From the NCBI GenBank assembly GCA_030123805.1, contig JASJXV010000017.1, forward strand, positions 1-36,774: 36,774 nucleotides of DNA, read 5' to 3'. Below the pieces are notes generated by a model. It saw only the letters and a program-made list of their open reading frames with translations. It did not search any database and was not told where the DNA came from. The stretch comes from Gammaproteobacteria bacterium. GTDB lineage: Bacteria > Pseudomonadota > Gammaproteobacteria > Pseudomonadales > Azotimanducaceae. Position numbers and translations under genes: made by a program. Position 1 is the stretch's first letter, and every line of letters starts with the position of its first letter. This document shows, piece after piece, positions 7,720-16,855 of this stretch.

Positions 7720-8565
7720 ATGTCAATGGGAAGTTTATATATCGTTGCCACTCCGATTGGTAATCTCGAAGATATCACTGATCGTGCCAAACGTGTTTTG
7801 TCAGAGGTGGATCTTATCGCGGCAGAGGATACGCGGCACAGCGCAAAACTACTGCGGCAGTTACAAATCAATACCCCATTAGTCGCCTTGCATGATCACA
7901 ATGAAAAACAATTTGCACCTGTATTGATAGAAAAGATCAAGGGCGGTCTTTGCATCGCATTGATCTCGGATGCCGGGACGCCACTACTATCCGATCCGGG
8001 TTTCTCTTTGGTGGATCTGGCCACATCGAGTGGTGTTGAGATTATACCCGTGGTGGGTGCAAGCGCCCTCATGGCGGCACTCAGTGTGGCGGGTATGCCG
8101 GTAGATCGATTTGTTTTTGAAGGATTTCTACCCGCGAAACAGCGCGCAAGACAAAAGCGATTGCAGTCGCTTGCAAATGAATCGAGAACGATTATTTTTT
8201 TTGAAGCTCCGCACAGAATAATCAGCACTCTCACCGATATGAAGGATATTTTCGGGGGTAAGCGACTGGTTTCAGTTGCCAGAGAATTGACTAAAGTCTA
8301 TGAGCAGGTGGTGCGTAAAGAACTCGATGACGTCCTTGGTAGTTTCGCAACAGGTGAGATAAAAGCCAGGGGAGAATTTGTGCTGCTGCTCCGGGGAATG
8401 GCAGGCAAACAGTCGTCTGCCGATCTGCCCGAGCTGCTTAAGGTTTTACTGGATGAGTTGCCACCCCGAAAAGCGGCTAGAATAGCCCATAAGCTGACCG
8501 GAGCAAACCGGCAAGAGTTGTACAAATTGATACTCAAGTTGAAGGGGAAATATGATTCAACGTAA
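7720..8565 (+). CDS. rsmI: 16S rRNA (cytidine1402-2'-O)-methyltransferase
   Basis: RsmI, 281 residues, of the tetrapyrrole methylase-like fold. It methylates the 2'-OH of C1402 in the decoding centre using S-adenosylmethionine. Recognisable blocks are LYIVATPIGNLEDITDRA (6-23), AAEDTRHSAKLL, ALISDAGTPLLSDPG and the PVVGASALMAALSVAG loop. The C-terminal RKAARIAHKLTGANRQELY region is typical. GGAG lies 8 nt before the ATG. A nearby partner, RsmH (C1402 N4-methyltransferase), is encoded about 1.2 kb downstream, so both modifications of the same base are encoded in this window. Confidence 0.96.
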   Translation: MSMGSLYIVATPIGNLEDITDRAKRVLSEVDLIAAEDTRHSAKLLRQLQINTPLVALHDHNEKQFAPVLIEKIKGGLCIALISDAGTPLLSDPGFSLVDLATSSGVEIIPVVGASALMAALSVAGMPVDRFVFEGFLPAKQRARQKRLQSLANESRTIIFFEAPHRIISTLTDMKDIFGGKRLVSVARELTKVYEQVVRKELDDVLGSFATGEIKARGEFVLLLRGMAGKQSSADLPELLKVLLDELPPRKAARIAHKLTGANRQELYKLILKLKGKYDST

Positions 8566-8620
8566 CACAGAGGCGTTTGCGCTGTAGTGGATTTTCCGTC
8601 AGAGCACATGCCTCATACAC

Positions 8621-8649
8621 TTGAGTTTATTGGATGTGAGCGTTATTCT
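8621..8649 (+). promoter_or_regulatory. Candidate sigma70 promoter of rnpB
   Basis: TTGAGT (8621-8626) and TATTCT (8644-8649) are separated by 17 bp. The predicted start, about 7-8 nt downstream, coincides with the 5' strand of the RNase P RNA P1 helix (about 8657). That agreement supports the assignment. Confidence 0.65.
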
Positions 8650-8656
8650 GCACAGC

Positions 8657-9026
8657 GAGAGTCGACCAGACAATCGCTATCCTTGTCTATTCCGAAAGGA
8701 CTGGCATGGCTAGAGGAAAGTCCGGGCTCCACAGGACGAGGTGCCAGGTAACACCTGGGGGGCGTGAGCCTACGGAAAGTGCAGCAGAAAATATACCGCC
8801 TAATACTGGCTTATCCCGTATAGGTAAGGGTGAAATGGTGTGGTAAGAGCACACCGCGCGTATGGTAACATTCGTGGCAGTGCAAACCCCACCTGGAGCA
8901 AGACCAAATAGGAATCCATTATGTGGTCCGCATCGAGGATTCGGGTAGGTCGCATGAGGTGTATGGTGACGTACATCCCAGATGAATGATTGTCCACGAC
9001 AGAACCCGGCTTATCGGTCGGCTCTC
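8657..9026 (+). ncRNA. rnpB: RNase P RNA, bacterial class A
   Basis: The catalytic RNA that trims tRNA 5' leaders, about 370 nt. Conserved elements are readable in order: GAGGAAAGTCCGGGCTCC (8704-8721), GGTGCCAGGTAACACCTGGG, GGTAAGGGTGAAATGGTG, GGTAAGAGCACACCGCGCG, CCAAATAGG, and the 3' block GAATGATTGTCCACGACAG followed by AACCCGGCTTATCGGTC. The ends pair as helix P1 (GAGAGTCGACC with GGTCGGCTCTC, one G-U). The GGTCGGCTC-type 3' strand and the E. coli-like order support class A. Ends are estimated from P1. No clear intrinsic terminator is visible in the AT-rich sequence just downstream. Bases 9027-9216 are otherwise gene-free. Confidence 0.96.
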
Positions 9027-9216
9027 AGTATATAAAATGAGTTATTTATTCCTAAATAGTCTAAAAACTAACACACTTAACAAGTTACTTTAAGTTTTAG
9101 TTGTATCTGGTTGTAATCACATCCGTTCCTGTGTATTCCTGATTTAAAGATGCAATTTTTTCGCTAAGTTATTGTGTTTAAAGACAAATTCACCTCTGAA
9201 ACGCTTTTCCTCTCAC

Positions 9217-9245
9217 TTGACAAGGGGACTGGCGGCTTTTACTGT
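9217..9245 (+). promoter_or_regulatory. Candidate promoter of the dcw cluster (Pmra)
   Basis: A perfect -35 box TTGACA (9217-9222) is followed after 17 bp by a weak -10 box TACTGT (9240-9245). It lies about 70 bp before mraZ, where the main promoter of the division and cell wall cluster is expected. The MraZ-like repeats begin over its -10 box. Confidence 0.6.
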
Positions 9246-9307
9246 GCCATCGTGAGAAAATGTGGGTAAAAGTGTGATTTTGTGGCATTAGGTTCCATCG
9301 AGTGGGG
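9243..9307 (+). promoter_or_regulatory. MraZ-box-like array with 10-bp periodicity
   Basis: TG-initiated pentamers recur every 10 bp: TGTGC 9243, TGAGA 9253, TGGGT 9263, TGTGA 9273, TGGCA 9283, a skipped unit at 9293, and TGGGG 9303. E. coli MraZ binds TGGGN direct repeats separated by 5 nt upstream of its own operon. The same spacing here suggests MraZ autoregulation of the cluster. Only two units match TGGGN exactly. Confidence 0.6.
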
Positions 9308-9315
9308 AATGCGTC

Positions 9316-9768
9316 TTGTTTAGGGGAGTTAACATCATCAATCTGGATTCCAAGGGTAGGCTTGCTATCCCTACCCGGTATCGTGATCTGTTGTCTGAAC
9401 ATTGTGACGGACATCTTGTGGTGACCATAGACACTGATGAACGTTGCTTGCTTGTCTACCCACTACCCAGATGGGAAGACATTCAGCGCAAAGTCGAATC
9501 TCTTTCCAGTTTCAATCCTGCCTCAAGGCGCGTTCAAAGGTTGCTCATTGGCCATGCAACGGATATCCAGTTGGATACTAATGGCAGAATCCTGTTGACC
9601 CAACCTTTGCGCGAATATGCGAAATTGGAGAAGAGAGCAGTGATGTTAGGACAGGGACACAAGCTGGAACTGTGGAGCGAGGATCACTGGATAGAAAGAA
9701 GAGATGCCTGGTTAGAGGAGGAGTCAACGATGGAAGGTCCCACCGAACTTCAGATGTTATCGCTATAG
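9316..9768 (+). CDS. mraZ: Transcriptional regulator MraZ
   Basis: MraZ, 150 residues, with two AbrB-like (SpoVT-type) domains: MFRGVNIINLDSKGRLAIPTRYRD at the N-terminus and a second copy around DIQLDTNGRILLTQPLREYA (about 84-103). In E. coli it is a ring-forming DNA-binding repressor of the dcw operon. The start is a TTG at 9316, selected because MFRG is the conserved N-terminus and GGGGA lies 7 nt upstream. It is the first gene of the cluster and is preceded by repeats that look like its own binding sites. Confidence 0.95.
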   Translation: MFRGVNIINLDSKGRLAIPTRYRDLLSEHCDGHLVVTIDTDERCLLVYPLPRWEDIQRKVESLSSFNPASRRVQRLLIGHATDIQLDTNGRILLTQPLREYAKLEKRAVMLGQGHKLELWSEDHWIERRDAWLEEESTMEGPTELQMLSL

Positions 9769-9809
9769 GGGACGATGTTCCCAGCAGGGTTCGTATACAG
9801 GTATTGACC

Positions 9810-10727
9810 ATGAACCATATGACCGTGTTGTTAAAGGAAGCGATAGATGAGTTGATGACAGATTTGCAGGGCAAGTATGTCGATTGTACCTATGGCCGAG
9901 GTGGACACAGTGCGGAAATCGTATCACGGCTGGGTATTGACGGGCGCTTGCTGGTGATTGACAAGGATCTTGAGGCTATTGAGCATGCCCGAGACAGGTT
10001 CGGAGATGAACCCAGAGTCAGCGTGGTGCATGGATCTTTTTCGATGCTGGAGAGGATTGTCACCGAAAACGGCATGGGGTTGCTGCACGGTGTATTGATG
10101 GATCTGGGAGTGTCATCACCACAACTGGATGACTCCGCAAGGGGGTTCAGCTTTAGCCGTCTGGGTCCGCTGGATATGCGAATGAATCAAACCGAAGGGG
10201 ACACGGTAGCAGACTGGTTACGGGTTGCAGAGGAAAGGGAAATTGCAGCCGTAATCAAAGAGTATGGAGAGGAAAGGTTCGCAAAAAGAATCGCGAGAAA
10301 AATAGTCACCGAACGTGGAGTGAGAGACGTAAAAACCACCCTGGACCTGGTGAAATTGATTGAGGATGCAATTCCTTTTCGCGACAGGTACAAACACCCG
10401 GCAACAAGAAGCTTTCAAGCCTTGAGAATCCATATTAACAATGAGTTGGACGATCTGCGAACCGGGTTGAATGAAGCTGTAGATCTATTGGCGAGGGATG
10501 GGAGACTGGTGGTTGTCAGCTTCCATTCTCTGGAAGACAGAATTGTTAAACGTTTTATCCGAGAAAAAGAAAAGGGCGATCCCTTTCCCGGGAAACTCCC
10601 AATCAAAGATGAAATGTTAAATAGAAAACTCAGGAGATTAGGCAAAGCTGCAAAGCCAGGCGCAGAGGAGATCAGCCGTAATCCCCGCGCAAGAAGTGCG
10701 GTGATGAGAGTTGCAGTGAAGTTATAA
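9810..10727 (+). CDS. rsmH: 16S rRNA (cytosine1402-N4)-methyltransferase
   Basis: RsmH (MraW), 305 residues, a class I SAM-dependent methyltransferase acting on N4 of C1402. It begins MNHMTVLLKEAIDELM. The SAM-binding motif is DCTYGRGGHS, followed by LGVSSPQLDDSARGFSF and LDMRMNQ. The C-terminal VVVSFHSLEDRIVKRF and RNPRARSAVMRVA are family hallmarks. The frame is open 46 codons further upstream, overlapping mraZ, but that extension is not like the family, so ATG 9810 is used (ATG 9816 is also possible). It sits second in the dcw cluster, 41 nt after mraZ. Confidence 0.95.
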   Translation: MNHMTVLLKEAIDELMTDLQGKYVDCTYGRGGHSAEIVSRLGIDGRLLVIDKDLEAIEHARDRFGDEPRVSVVHGSFSMLERIVTENGMGLLHGVLMDLGVSSPQLDDSARGFSFSRLGPLDMRMNQTEGDTVADWLRVAEEREIAAVIKEYGEERFAKRIARKIVTERGVRDVKTTLDLVKLIEDAIPFRDRYKHPATRSFQALRIHINNELDDLRTGLNEAVDLLARDGRLVVVSFHSLEDRIVKRFIREKEKGDPFPGKLPIKDEMLNRKLRRLGKAAKPGAEEISRNPRARSAVMRVAVKL

Positions 10728-10759
10728 GAAGGCCAGCGGGCACAATTGTCCTGGAACAT

Positions 10760-11086
10760 ATGATCTTGGAACATACGACCCTACAGATGCAATTATATAA
10801 ATACCTCATCAGTCGATCAGTCCTTACAGCATTGACTCTGGTGTCGATCCTGTTGGTATCGGCAGTTGGGGTTATTCATGTGGTTCACCTGAACAGGCAG
10901 TTATATGGAGAGTTGCAGAGTCTGCAGAAAAACCAGGATTTCCTGGATCACGAATATGAGAAGTTGTTGCTGGAACAGAGTGCCTGGTCAGAGTACAGCC
11001 GGGTGGAAAAAATCTCGCATTCGAAATTGGCCATGAGAATACCTGCAGCCAATGAAATCGTCATGGTGAAGGAGAGTGGCCGCTAG
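10760..11086 (+). CDS. ftsL: Cell division protein FtsL
   Basis: Small bitopic division protein, 108 residues from ATG 10760 or 99 from ATG 10787. A short cytoplasmic segment is followed by one transmembrane helix (about ALTLVSILLVSAVGVIHVVH). A periplasmic leucine-zipper-like coiled coil follows (LNRQLYGELQSLQKNQDFLDHEYEKLLLEQ). FtsL acts with FtsQ and FtsB to recruit and activate FtsWI at the septum. Sequence conservation is low in this family. The call rests on topology plus the position between rsmH and ftsI. The ribosome-binding site is weak for either start. Confidence 0.9.
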   Translation: MILEHTTLQMQLYKYLISRSVLTALTLVSILLVSAVGVIHVVHLNRQLYGELQSLQKNQDFLDHEYEKLLLEQSAWSEYSRVEKISHSKLAMRIPAANEIVMVKESGR

Positions 11087-11162
11087 AAGTATCGAAGCGG
11101 AATTTTAGACATTGGCGGGCTTGAATAATGGATCAAGGTGGGCTTATGGAGAGAGATAAGAG

Positions 11163-12815
11163 ATGACCTACATGCGGTTGAATATAGTGCTCGTCGGATT
11201 GCTGGGCGTCGCCCTGGTTATGATCTGGCGAGTCTTTGACCTGCATATAAGTGAGCGGAATTTTTTACAAAAGCAAGGCGATGCGCGAACTGTAAGAGTT
11301 GAGAAGATTGGTGCTCATCGAGGCATGATCAGGGATCGTCGCGGAAAACCGCTTGCCATTAGCAGTCCGGTCGGATCCTTGTGGGTGAATCCACGGTTGC
11401 TAGGCGATGGCGTGGAGCAAATTGAGTTGCTTGCTGAATTCATTAAAGTTGATCCACAGGTGGTGCGGAAAAAGTTGCACAAAAATAAGAACAAAAATTT
11501 TGTTTATCTGAAAAGGCATATCTCACCGGATCGCCTTAAACCACTTATAGACTTGAAAGTTCCTGGTGTTTACGTTGCAAGAGAGTTTCACCGCTTTTAT
11601 CCAGCAGGTGAAGTCACTGCGCACGTGTTGGGTTTTACCAATATTGACGATGAGGGCCAAGAGGGGATAGAGCTGGCTTATAACGATTGGTTAAAGGGGA
11701 AACCGGGCAGTAAAGAAGTGCTGAAGAATTTGTACGGTCAGGTGGTAAAAGACATTCGGCCCTTAGAAGAAGCAAGACCGGGAAGATCACTGTCGCTTAG
11801 TCTGGATTTGCGGGTTCAATATCATGCTTATCGAGAACTGAAGACGGCTGTGCAGCGCTATAAAGCCGAATCGGGATCGGTTGTCATTCTTGATGTGGCC
11901 ACCGGAGAAGTGTTGGCTATGGTCAATCAACCTTCGTTCAATCCTAACAACAGAGCAAAAATAAATCTTGACCATGTGCGAAACCGATCCGTCACAGATG
12001 TATTCGAACCGGGTTCTACCGTAAAGCCGTTTACGGTCGCAGCTGCCCTGCAGACAGGAAAGTTTAATGTCAAATCAAAAATTGACACACATCCCGGTTT
12101 CATCAGAGTCGGCAACAATACAATCAGGGATCCCAGCAATCGGGGAATTATGGAAGTGGCAGAAGTGATAATACATTCCAGTCAGGTGGGAATTACGAAA
12201 ATAGCGCTAAGTCTTGAGGCGCAAGACGTCTGGAACATGTTCAATCAGGTTGGTTTCGGACAGTCCACAGGGAGTGGATTTCCCGGAGAGAGCACCGGTG
12301 AGCTACCAAATTATCGTAGTTGGAAAGCCATAGATAGAGCCACATTTGCTTATGGGTACGGATTAACGGCAACACCACTGCAGATCGCAAGTGCTTATCT
12401 CACAATTGCAAGCGGGGGAATAAAGAGACCCGCCTCTTTTTTAAAGTCGCCGGATGTCCAAAATGTTCGTGTGATGGAGACGCATGTTGCTTCAGACTTA
12501 ATGGCCATGTTAAGGAAAGTCGTAACCGAAGGCACCGGATCACGCGCGAATATCAGTTCCTACACCGTTGCAGGTAAAACAGGGACAGTAAGAAAAGTGA
12601 GCGAAACAGGTTATCAAGATACTCGCCATCTGGCTTTTTTTGCAGGTATTACGCCCGCTGAAAATCCCAGACTGGTAGCTGTTGTACTGATCAATGACCC
12701 AAAATCAAAAGAATATAGCGGAGGTTCTGTTGCGGCGCCCGTATTTTCTCGCGTGATCTCGGGAGCTCTGCGGTTGTTGAATGTGCCTCCCAACAATATA
12801 GATGAGGCAGTCTAA
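11163..12815 (+). CDS. ftsI: Septal peptidoglycan transpeptidase, penicillin-binding protein 3
   Basis: FtsI (PBP3), 550 residues: N-terminal transmembrane helix (about 7-25), pedestal domain with GAHRGMIRDRRGKPLA (50-65), and class B transpeptidase domain from about 210. The active-site serine is in STVK (285-288). The second motif reads SSQ (339-341) where SSN is usual. The third motif is KTGT (472-475). With FtsW it makes septal cross-linked peptidoglycan. The start at 11163 has a GAGAGATAAGAG purine stretch upstream. Its TAA overlaps the murE ATG by one base. The catalytic domain is complete, so pentapeptide-containing lipid II must be available in the cell. Confidence 0.95.
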   Translation: MTYMRLNIVLVGLLGVALVMIWRVFDLHISERNFLQKQGDARTVRVEKIGAHRGMIRDRRGKPLAISSPVGSLWVNPRLLGDGVEQIELLAEFIKVDPQVVRKKLHKNKNKNFVYLKRHISPDRLKPLIDLKVPGVYVAREFHRFYPAGEVTAHVLGFTNIDDEGQEGIELAYNDWLKGKPGSKEVLKNLYGQVVKDIRPLEEARPGRSLSLSLDLRVQYHAYRELKTAVQRYKAESGSVVILDVATGEVLAMVNQPSFNPNNRAKINLDHVRNRSVTDVFEPGSTVKPFTVAAALQTGKFNVKSKIDTHPGFIRVGNNTIRDPSNRGIMEVAEVIIHSSQVGITKIALSLEAQDVWNMFNQVGFGQSTGSGFPGESTGELPNYRSWKAIDRATFAYGYGLTATPLQIASAYLTIASGGIKRPASFLKSPDVQNVRVMETHVASDLMAMLRKVVTEGTGSRANISSYTVAGKTGTVRKVSETGYQDTRHLAFFAGITPAENPRLVAVVLINDPKSKEYSGGSVAAPVFSRVISGALRLLNVPPNNIDEAV

Positions 12816-14290
12816 TGCAGGATAGGAATCCAGCCAGACGATTAAAGGATATCTTTCCTGAGACCCGCTTGCCTGAAACTCTGGTGGTCACAGGGTTGAG
12901 GTTGGATAGTCGGCTGGTTGAAGCCGGTGATCTCTTTTTTGCTATTCCGGGACGGGAAACAGATGGGAGAAAATTCATACCCGACGCCGTCAAGAATGGG
13001 GCCATTGCCGTACTCTACGAGGCGGGTGATGACCTGTCGCTCGAGCTGATTGATTCAATAAATATTCCCAACGAATCAGTACATGAACTTGGTAAACAGA
13101 TAGGCTGCATTGCCAGTAGATTTTACTGTGATCCGTCTGAAAAGATGAATGTTATTGCCGTAACTGGCACCAATGGCAAGACTTCCTGTTGCCACTTTTT
13201 ATCAGAGGCGCTGAACAAGTTAGGTGTTCGCTGCGGTGTTATAGGCACACTGGGCTATGGGGTTGGTGATCAGCTGAAGTCCTTCGGTCTTACAACACCC
13301 AATGCCGTGGATACGCAAAAGTATTTAGATGAAATGCTGGCGCAGGGCGCGCAAGCCGTGGTGCTGGAGGCTTCCTCTCATGGCCTGGACCAGGGGCGCC
13401 TGAATGGCACCAGGATCGGAATAGCGATTTTTACCAATATCACAAGAGATCATCTTGATTATCACAAGGACGAAAAAGGCTACAGAAACAGCAAAAAAAG
13501 TCTTTTCGAATTCCCGGATATAAAAACCGCAGTTCTCAATCATGATGATCTATTTGGTCGTGAAATGATCGCGGAATTGAAAGGCCGCATGCGAGTCATC
13601 AGCTATAGTACAGAAGATTCTATGGCGGAAGTTTACAGCACCGATATATCCCAGAATGCGGATGGTATAAGCGCGACGGTTACCTCGCCCTGGGGTGTTG
13701 GGTTTCTATCGACCAGGCTATATGGCGTGTTCAACTTGAGTAATTTGCTAGCTGTGCTGTGTGTGCTGTGCGCTGAAGGCTATCCGATGGATCTGGTGAC
13801 GGAGAGACTGGGAGAGCTTGACAATGTTAAAGGCCGAATGGATCGAATTGAGTCAGACAGTGGGGTTCACGTTGTAGTTGACTATGCACATACACCCGAT
13901 GCGCTGGACAAAGTCCTCAAGACGCTGCGCAATCATTGTAGTGGAGCCTTGTGGTGTCTGTTTGGTTGTGGTGGTGACAGGGATCGGGGGAAAAGGGCGC
14001 AGATGGGACGAATAGCCGTGCAGTTGAGCGATCACGTGGTGATAACCGACGACAATCCGCGGCATGAACCTTCCGAGGCTATCATCGAAGATATTCTTGC
14101 TGGCATTGAAGACCTTACTCAAGTGGTAGTAGAGACTGATCGGGCTAAAGCCATTCAGTTGGCGATCAGTCGGGCGAATCGTGACGATGTCTTGCTGATT
14201 GCCGGAAAGGGGCACGAAGATTATCAGGAGATAAAGGGGAAAAGATACCATTACAGCGATTTTGAAGAGGTGCGCCATGCCTTTAGCTAG
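12815..14290 (+). CDS. murE: UDP-N-acetylmuramoyl-L-alanyl-D-glutamate--2,6-diaminopimelate ligase
   Basis: MurE, 491 residues, an ATP-dependent Mur ligase adding the third stem residue in the cytoplasm. Three domains follow in order: N-terminal UDP-binding (VTGLRLDSRLVEAGDLFFAIPG), central ATPase with P-loop GTNGKT (118-123) and the KSLFEF lysine region, and C-terminal domain. The specificity motif is DNPR (413-416), which marks ligases that add meso-diaminopimelate. It is coupled to ftsI by a one-base overlap. The next genes should be murF and mraY. Instead murD starts 37 nt downstream. Confidence 0.95.
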   Translation: MQDRNPARRLKDIFPETRLPETLVVTGLRLDSRLVEAGDLFFAIPGRETDGRKFIPDAVKNGAIAVLYEAGDDLSLELIDSINIPNESVHELGKQIGCIASRFYCDPSEKMNVIAVTGTNGKTSCCHFLSEALNKLGVRCGVIGTLGYGVGDQLKSFGLTTPNAVDTQKYLDEMLAQGAQAVVLEASSHGLDQGRLNGTRIGIAIFTNITRDHLDYHKDEKGYRNSKKSLFEFPDIKTAVLNHDDLFGREMIAELKGRMRVISYSTEDSMAEVYSTDISQNADGISATVTSPWGVGFLSTRLYGVFNLSNLLAVLCVLCAEGYPMDLVTERLGELDNVKGRMDRIESDSGVHVVVDYAHTPDALDKVLKTLRNHCSGALWCLFGCGGDRDRGKRAQMGRIAVQLSDHVVITDDNPRHEPSEAIIEDILAGIEDLTQVVVETDRAKAIQLAISRANRDDVLLIAGKGHEDYQEIKGKRYHYSDFEEVRHAFS

Positions 14291-14327
14291 TTGCTCAGGC
14301 ACAAGTCTCAATATGGGGATTCTATAG

Positions 14328-15686
14328 ATGATGCAATCGACGCACAAAGTAATTGTCGGTCTGGGGAAAACCGGCTATTCCTGTGCGCGTTATTTTCGAG
14401 CGAAAAAGATTCCTTTCGAGATTGTCGATAACAGCGATAAACCGCCATATTTGCAGCAACTAAAGGAAGAGATGCCCGATATCAAAGTCAGTGCCGGAAC
14501 AGAGTGGCATATAGATCCGCGTGTTGTTCATGAGCTTGTGGTAAGCCCTGGCGTGCCTTTAAAGACAAAGGAAATTGTGTCAGCTAAAAAAGAAGGGGTA
14601 TCGATTACAGGCGATATAGACATTTTTAGCCATGCAGCCGCTGCTCCGATAATAGCAATCACAGGATCCAATGGAAAAAGCACGGTGACTACCCTGGTGG
14701 GCGAGATGGCCATGCGTGCGGGTTTGAGAGTTGGTATAGGTGGGAATCTGGGTATTCCGGCACTCGATCTACTGGATGAGCAAGCTGAGTTATACGTGCT
14801 GGAACTTTCGAGCTTTCAATTAGAAACCACACATAACCTTTCTGCACAGGTCGCGACCATACTGAACATAAGTGCAGATCATCTGGATCGATATGCATCT
14901 GAAGAGGATTATCGCAGAGCCAAGGAAAGGATATTCAGAGGGTGCTCCAGAGTAGTAATTAATAGAGCGGACACACACTGGCGTGAAGGAATTGATACAG
15001 ATGTCTGGAGTTTTGGGGAGGACGAACCAGCAACAGAGAAGCAAGCTGGATTGAGTTGGACAGATGGAACACCCTTTTTGATGTGCGGGTCGGAAAGATT
15101 GCTTCCGGCATCGGACCTGCAAACCCGAGGCAAGCACAATTTTATCAATGCATTAGCGAGCATTGCAATTGCACGTGCGGCAGAAATACCCATGGCGGCC
15201 ATTGTTGAATCTCTTCGAGTGTTTAAAGGATTGCCTTTCAGGTGTGAATGGGTTGCCAACATCAATGATGTAAATGTCTACAACGACTCCAAGGCAACCA
15301 ATGTCGGAGCCACAAACGCTGCTGTTTGTGGATTGGGGACAGGGCTCAAGGGCAAGATCCTGTTGATTGCCGGGGGTGAAGGTAAAGGTGCTGACTTTAC
15401 CCAACTGAAAAAATCTGTCAGTAAATATGCAACAGCAGCTATCTTGTATGGAAGGGATTCAAAGTTAATTGAGTCAGCAATTTCTGATGTGGTTGAGGTA
15501 GTGCGATGCAACAACCTAAGTGCTGCGTTCTCACAGGCAATGACCATAGCGTCACGGGGAGACGTCGTGTTGTTCTCACCTGCTTGCGCCAGCTTTGATA
15601 TGTTTGACGATTACATGCATCGAGGTGAAGCGTTTACCTCGGTAGTGAAAGAATATGTTGTCGGGGAAGGTGAGGGTCAATTATGA
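14328..15686 (+). CDS. murD: UDP-N-acetylmuramoyl-L-alanine--D-glutamate ligase
   Basis: MurD, 452 residues, adds D-glutamate to UDP-MurNAc-L-Ala. The N-terminal Rossmann-like domain begins VIVGLGKTGYSCARYF, the P-loop is GSNGKS (113-118), and the catalytic region ELSSFQLET and NISADHLDRY follow. The C-terminal domain includes VYNDSKATNVGATNAAV and the SPACASFDMFDDYMHRGEAF motif near the end, typical of MurD. Its TGA overlaps the ftsW start (ATGA). It directly follows murE, where murF and mraY would normally intervene. Confidence 0.95.
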   Translation: MMQSTHKVIVGLGKTGYSCARYFRAKKIPFEIVDNSDKPPYLQQLKEEMPDIKVSAGTEWHIDPRVVHELVVSPGVPLKTKEIVSAKKEGVSITGDIDIFSHAAAAPIIAITGSNGKSTVTTLVGEMAMRAGLRVGIGGNLGIPALDLLDEQAELYVLELSSFQLETTHNLSAQVATILNISADHLDRYASEEDYRRAKERIFRGCSRVVINRADTHWREGIDTDVWSFGEDEPATEKQAGLSWTDGTPFLMCGSERLLPASDLQTRGKHNFINALASIAIARAAEIPMAAIVESLRVFKGLPFRCEWVANINDVNVYNDSKATNVGATNAAVCGLGTGLKGKILLIAGGEGKGADFTQLKKSVSKYATAAILYGRDSKLIESAISDVVEVVRCNNLSAAFSQAMTIASRGDVVLFSPACASFDMFDDYMHRGEAFTSVVKEYVVGEGEGQL

Positions 15687-16855
15687 GCACTAGCATGGCC
15701 GTAAGACATCACTCTAGTCAGAAGGCTTCATTACCTTTTGATCCGGTGCTGTCAATGGTGACTGTCATTTTGCTTGTGTTGGGATATGTAATGATAGCTT
15801 CGGCGACAACCGAAATTTCGGCGAGACTTTATGGTAGTCCTCTCCACTTGTTGATCAAGCATAGTGTATTTGTGGTGATTAGTCTGTGTATAGGTTTTCT
15901 GACCCTGATGGTACCAGTAAAGAGGTGGCAGAAAATTGACTGGATACTGTTGGTTGTCGCATTTCTTCTGTTGATAGCGGTGCTAATACCAGGGGTCGGT
16001 CGTCAGGTTAACGGGAGCACTCGCTGGATATCGTTAGGATTCTTTTCAATTCAGGGTTCCGAGTTTGTAAAACTGTTCGTTATTGTGTACATGGCAGGAT
16101 ACCTCGTGCGCAGGAGAGAAGAACTACTTAACCAATGGGCCGGATTTTTCAAACCGCTTGCGTTGGTTTCCCTGATTTCAATATTGCTACTTCTGGAACC
16201 GGATTTCGGAGCAGTGGTCGTGATAATGGCTTCTGTCATGGGGCTGATATTTCTGGCTGGTGTACCTCTGGGCAAGTATGTTGGCGTTGTGATTGTAAGC
16301 GTCGTGACTGTTGCCGGTGCGGCTGTATTGCAGCCATACAGGTTGGCCAGATTTAACGCATTTACTGATCCCTGGGAATATCAATTTTCGGGTGGATATC
16401 AACTGACTCAAGCCTTGATTGCTTTTGGTAGAGGCGAGTGGTTTGGGTTGGGGTTAGGTAATAGTATACAGAAGCTGTTTTTCTTGCCGGAAGCCCACAC
16501 AGACTTTCTCTTCTCAGTTGTCGCGGAAGAATTGGGAGCTATTGGTGCAGTCCTCGTGATTTCTTTATTCGGCTGCATGATTACCAGAGGTTTCCTGATT
16601 GGAAAACGAGCCCAGTCCGGCGGGGATGCTTTTGCCGCATACCTTGCATTCGGTATCTCCTTCTTACTTGCTATCCAGGTCATTATCAACATTGGTGTGA
16701 ATCTGGGCCTGCTTCCCACTAAGGGATTGACGTTACCCTTCATTAGTTATGGCGGTAACAGCCTGGTAGTTAGTTGCATGCTGGTCGCTATCCTGTTGCG
16801 AATCGATTATGAGCAGAGATTGGTAGCGGCGAGTTCGAGAGATCGACATGGTTAA
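15683..16855 (+). CDS. ftsW: Septal peptidoglycan glycosyltransferase FtsW
   Basis: SEDS-family polymerase, 390 residues, about ten transmembrane helices. It polymerises lipid II at the septum as partner of FtsI. Family motifs include [36 protein letters not shown], the [23 protein letters not shown] loop, [18 protein letters not shown] and the C-terminal [18 protein letters not shown]. It begins in an ATGA overlap with murD and its 3' end overlaps murC by 8 nt. murG, which usually separates ftsW and murC, is therefore absent from this locus. Confidence 0.96.
   Translation: MSTSMAVRHHSSQKASLPFDPVLSMVTVILLVLGYVMIASATTEISARLYGSPLHLLIKHSVFVVISLCIGFLTLMVPVKRWQKIDWILLVVAFLLLIAVLIPGVGRQVNGSTRWISLGFFSIQGSEFVKLFVIVYMAGYLVRRREELLNQWAGFFKPLALVSLISILLLLEPDFGAVVVIMASVMGLIFLAGVPLGKYVGVVIVSVVTVAGAAVLQPYRLARFNAFTDPWEYQFSGGYQLTQALIAFGRGEWFGLGLGNSIQKLFFLPEAHTDFLFSVVAEELGAIGAVLVISLFGCMITRGFLIGKRAQSGGDAFAAYLAFGISFLLAIQVIINIGVNLGLLPTKGLTLPFISYGGNSLVVSCMLVAILLRIDYEQRLVAASSRDRHG

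Noticed and set aside
8800-8997. 65-codon minus-strand frame
   Set aside because: It lies entirely within the RNase P RNA gene, whose conserved sequence explains the stretch.
9672-9809. 46-codon N-terminal extension of rsmH overlapping mraZ
   Set aside because: It is out of keeping with RsmH N-termini. The family begins at MNHMTVLLKEA.
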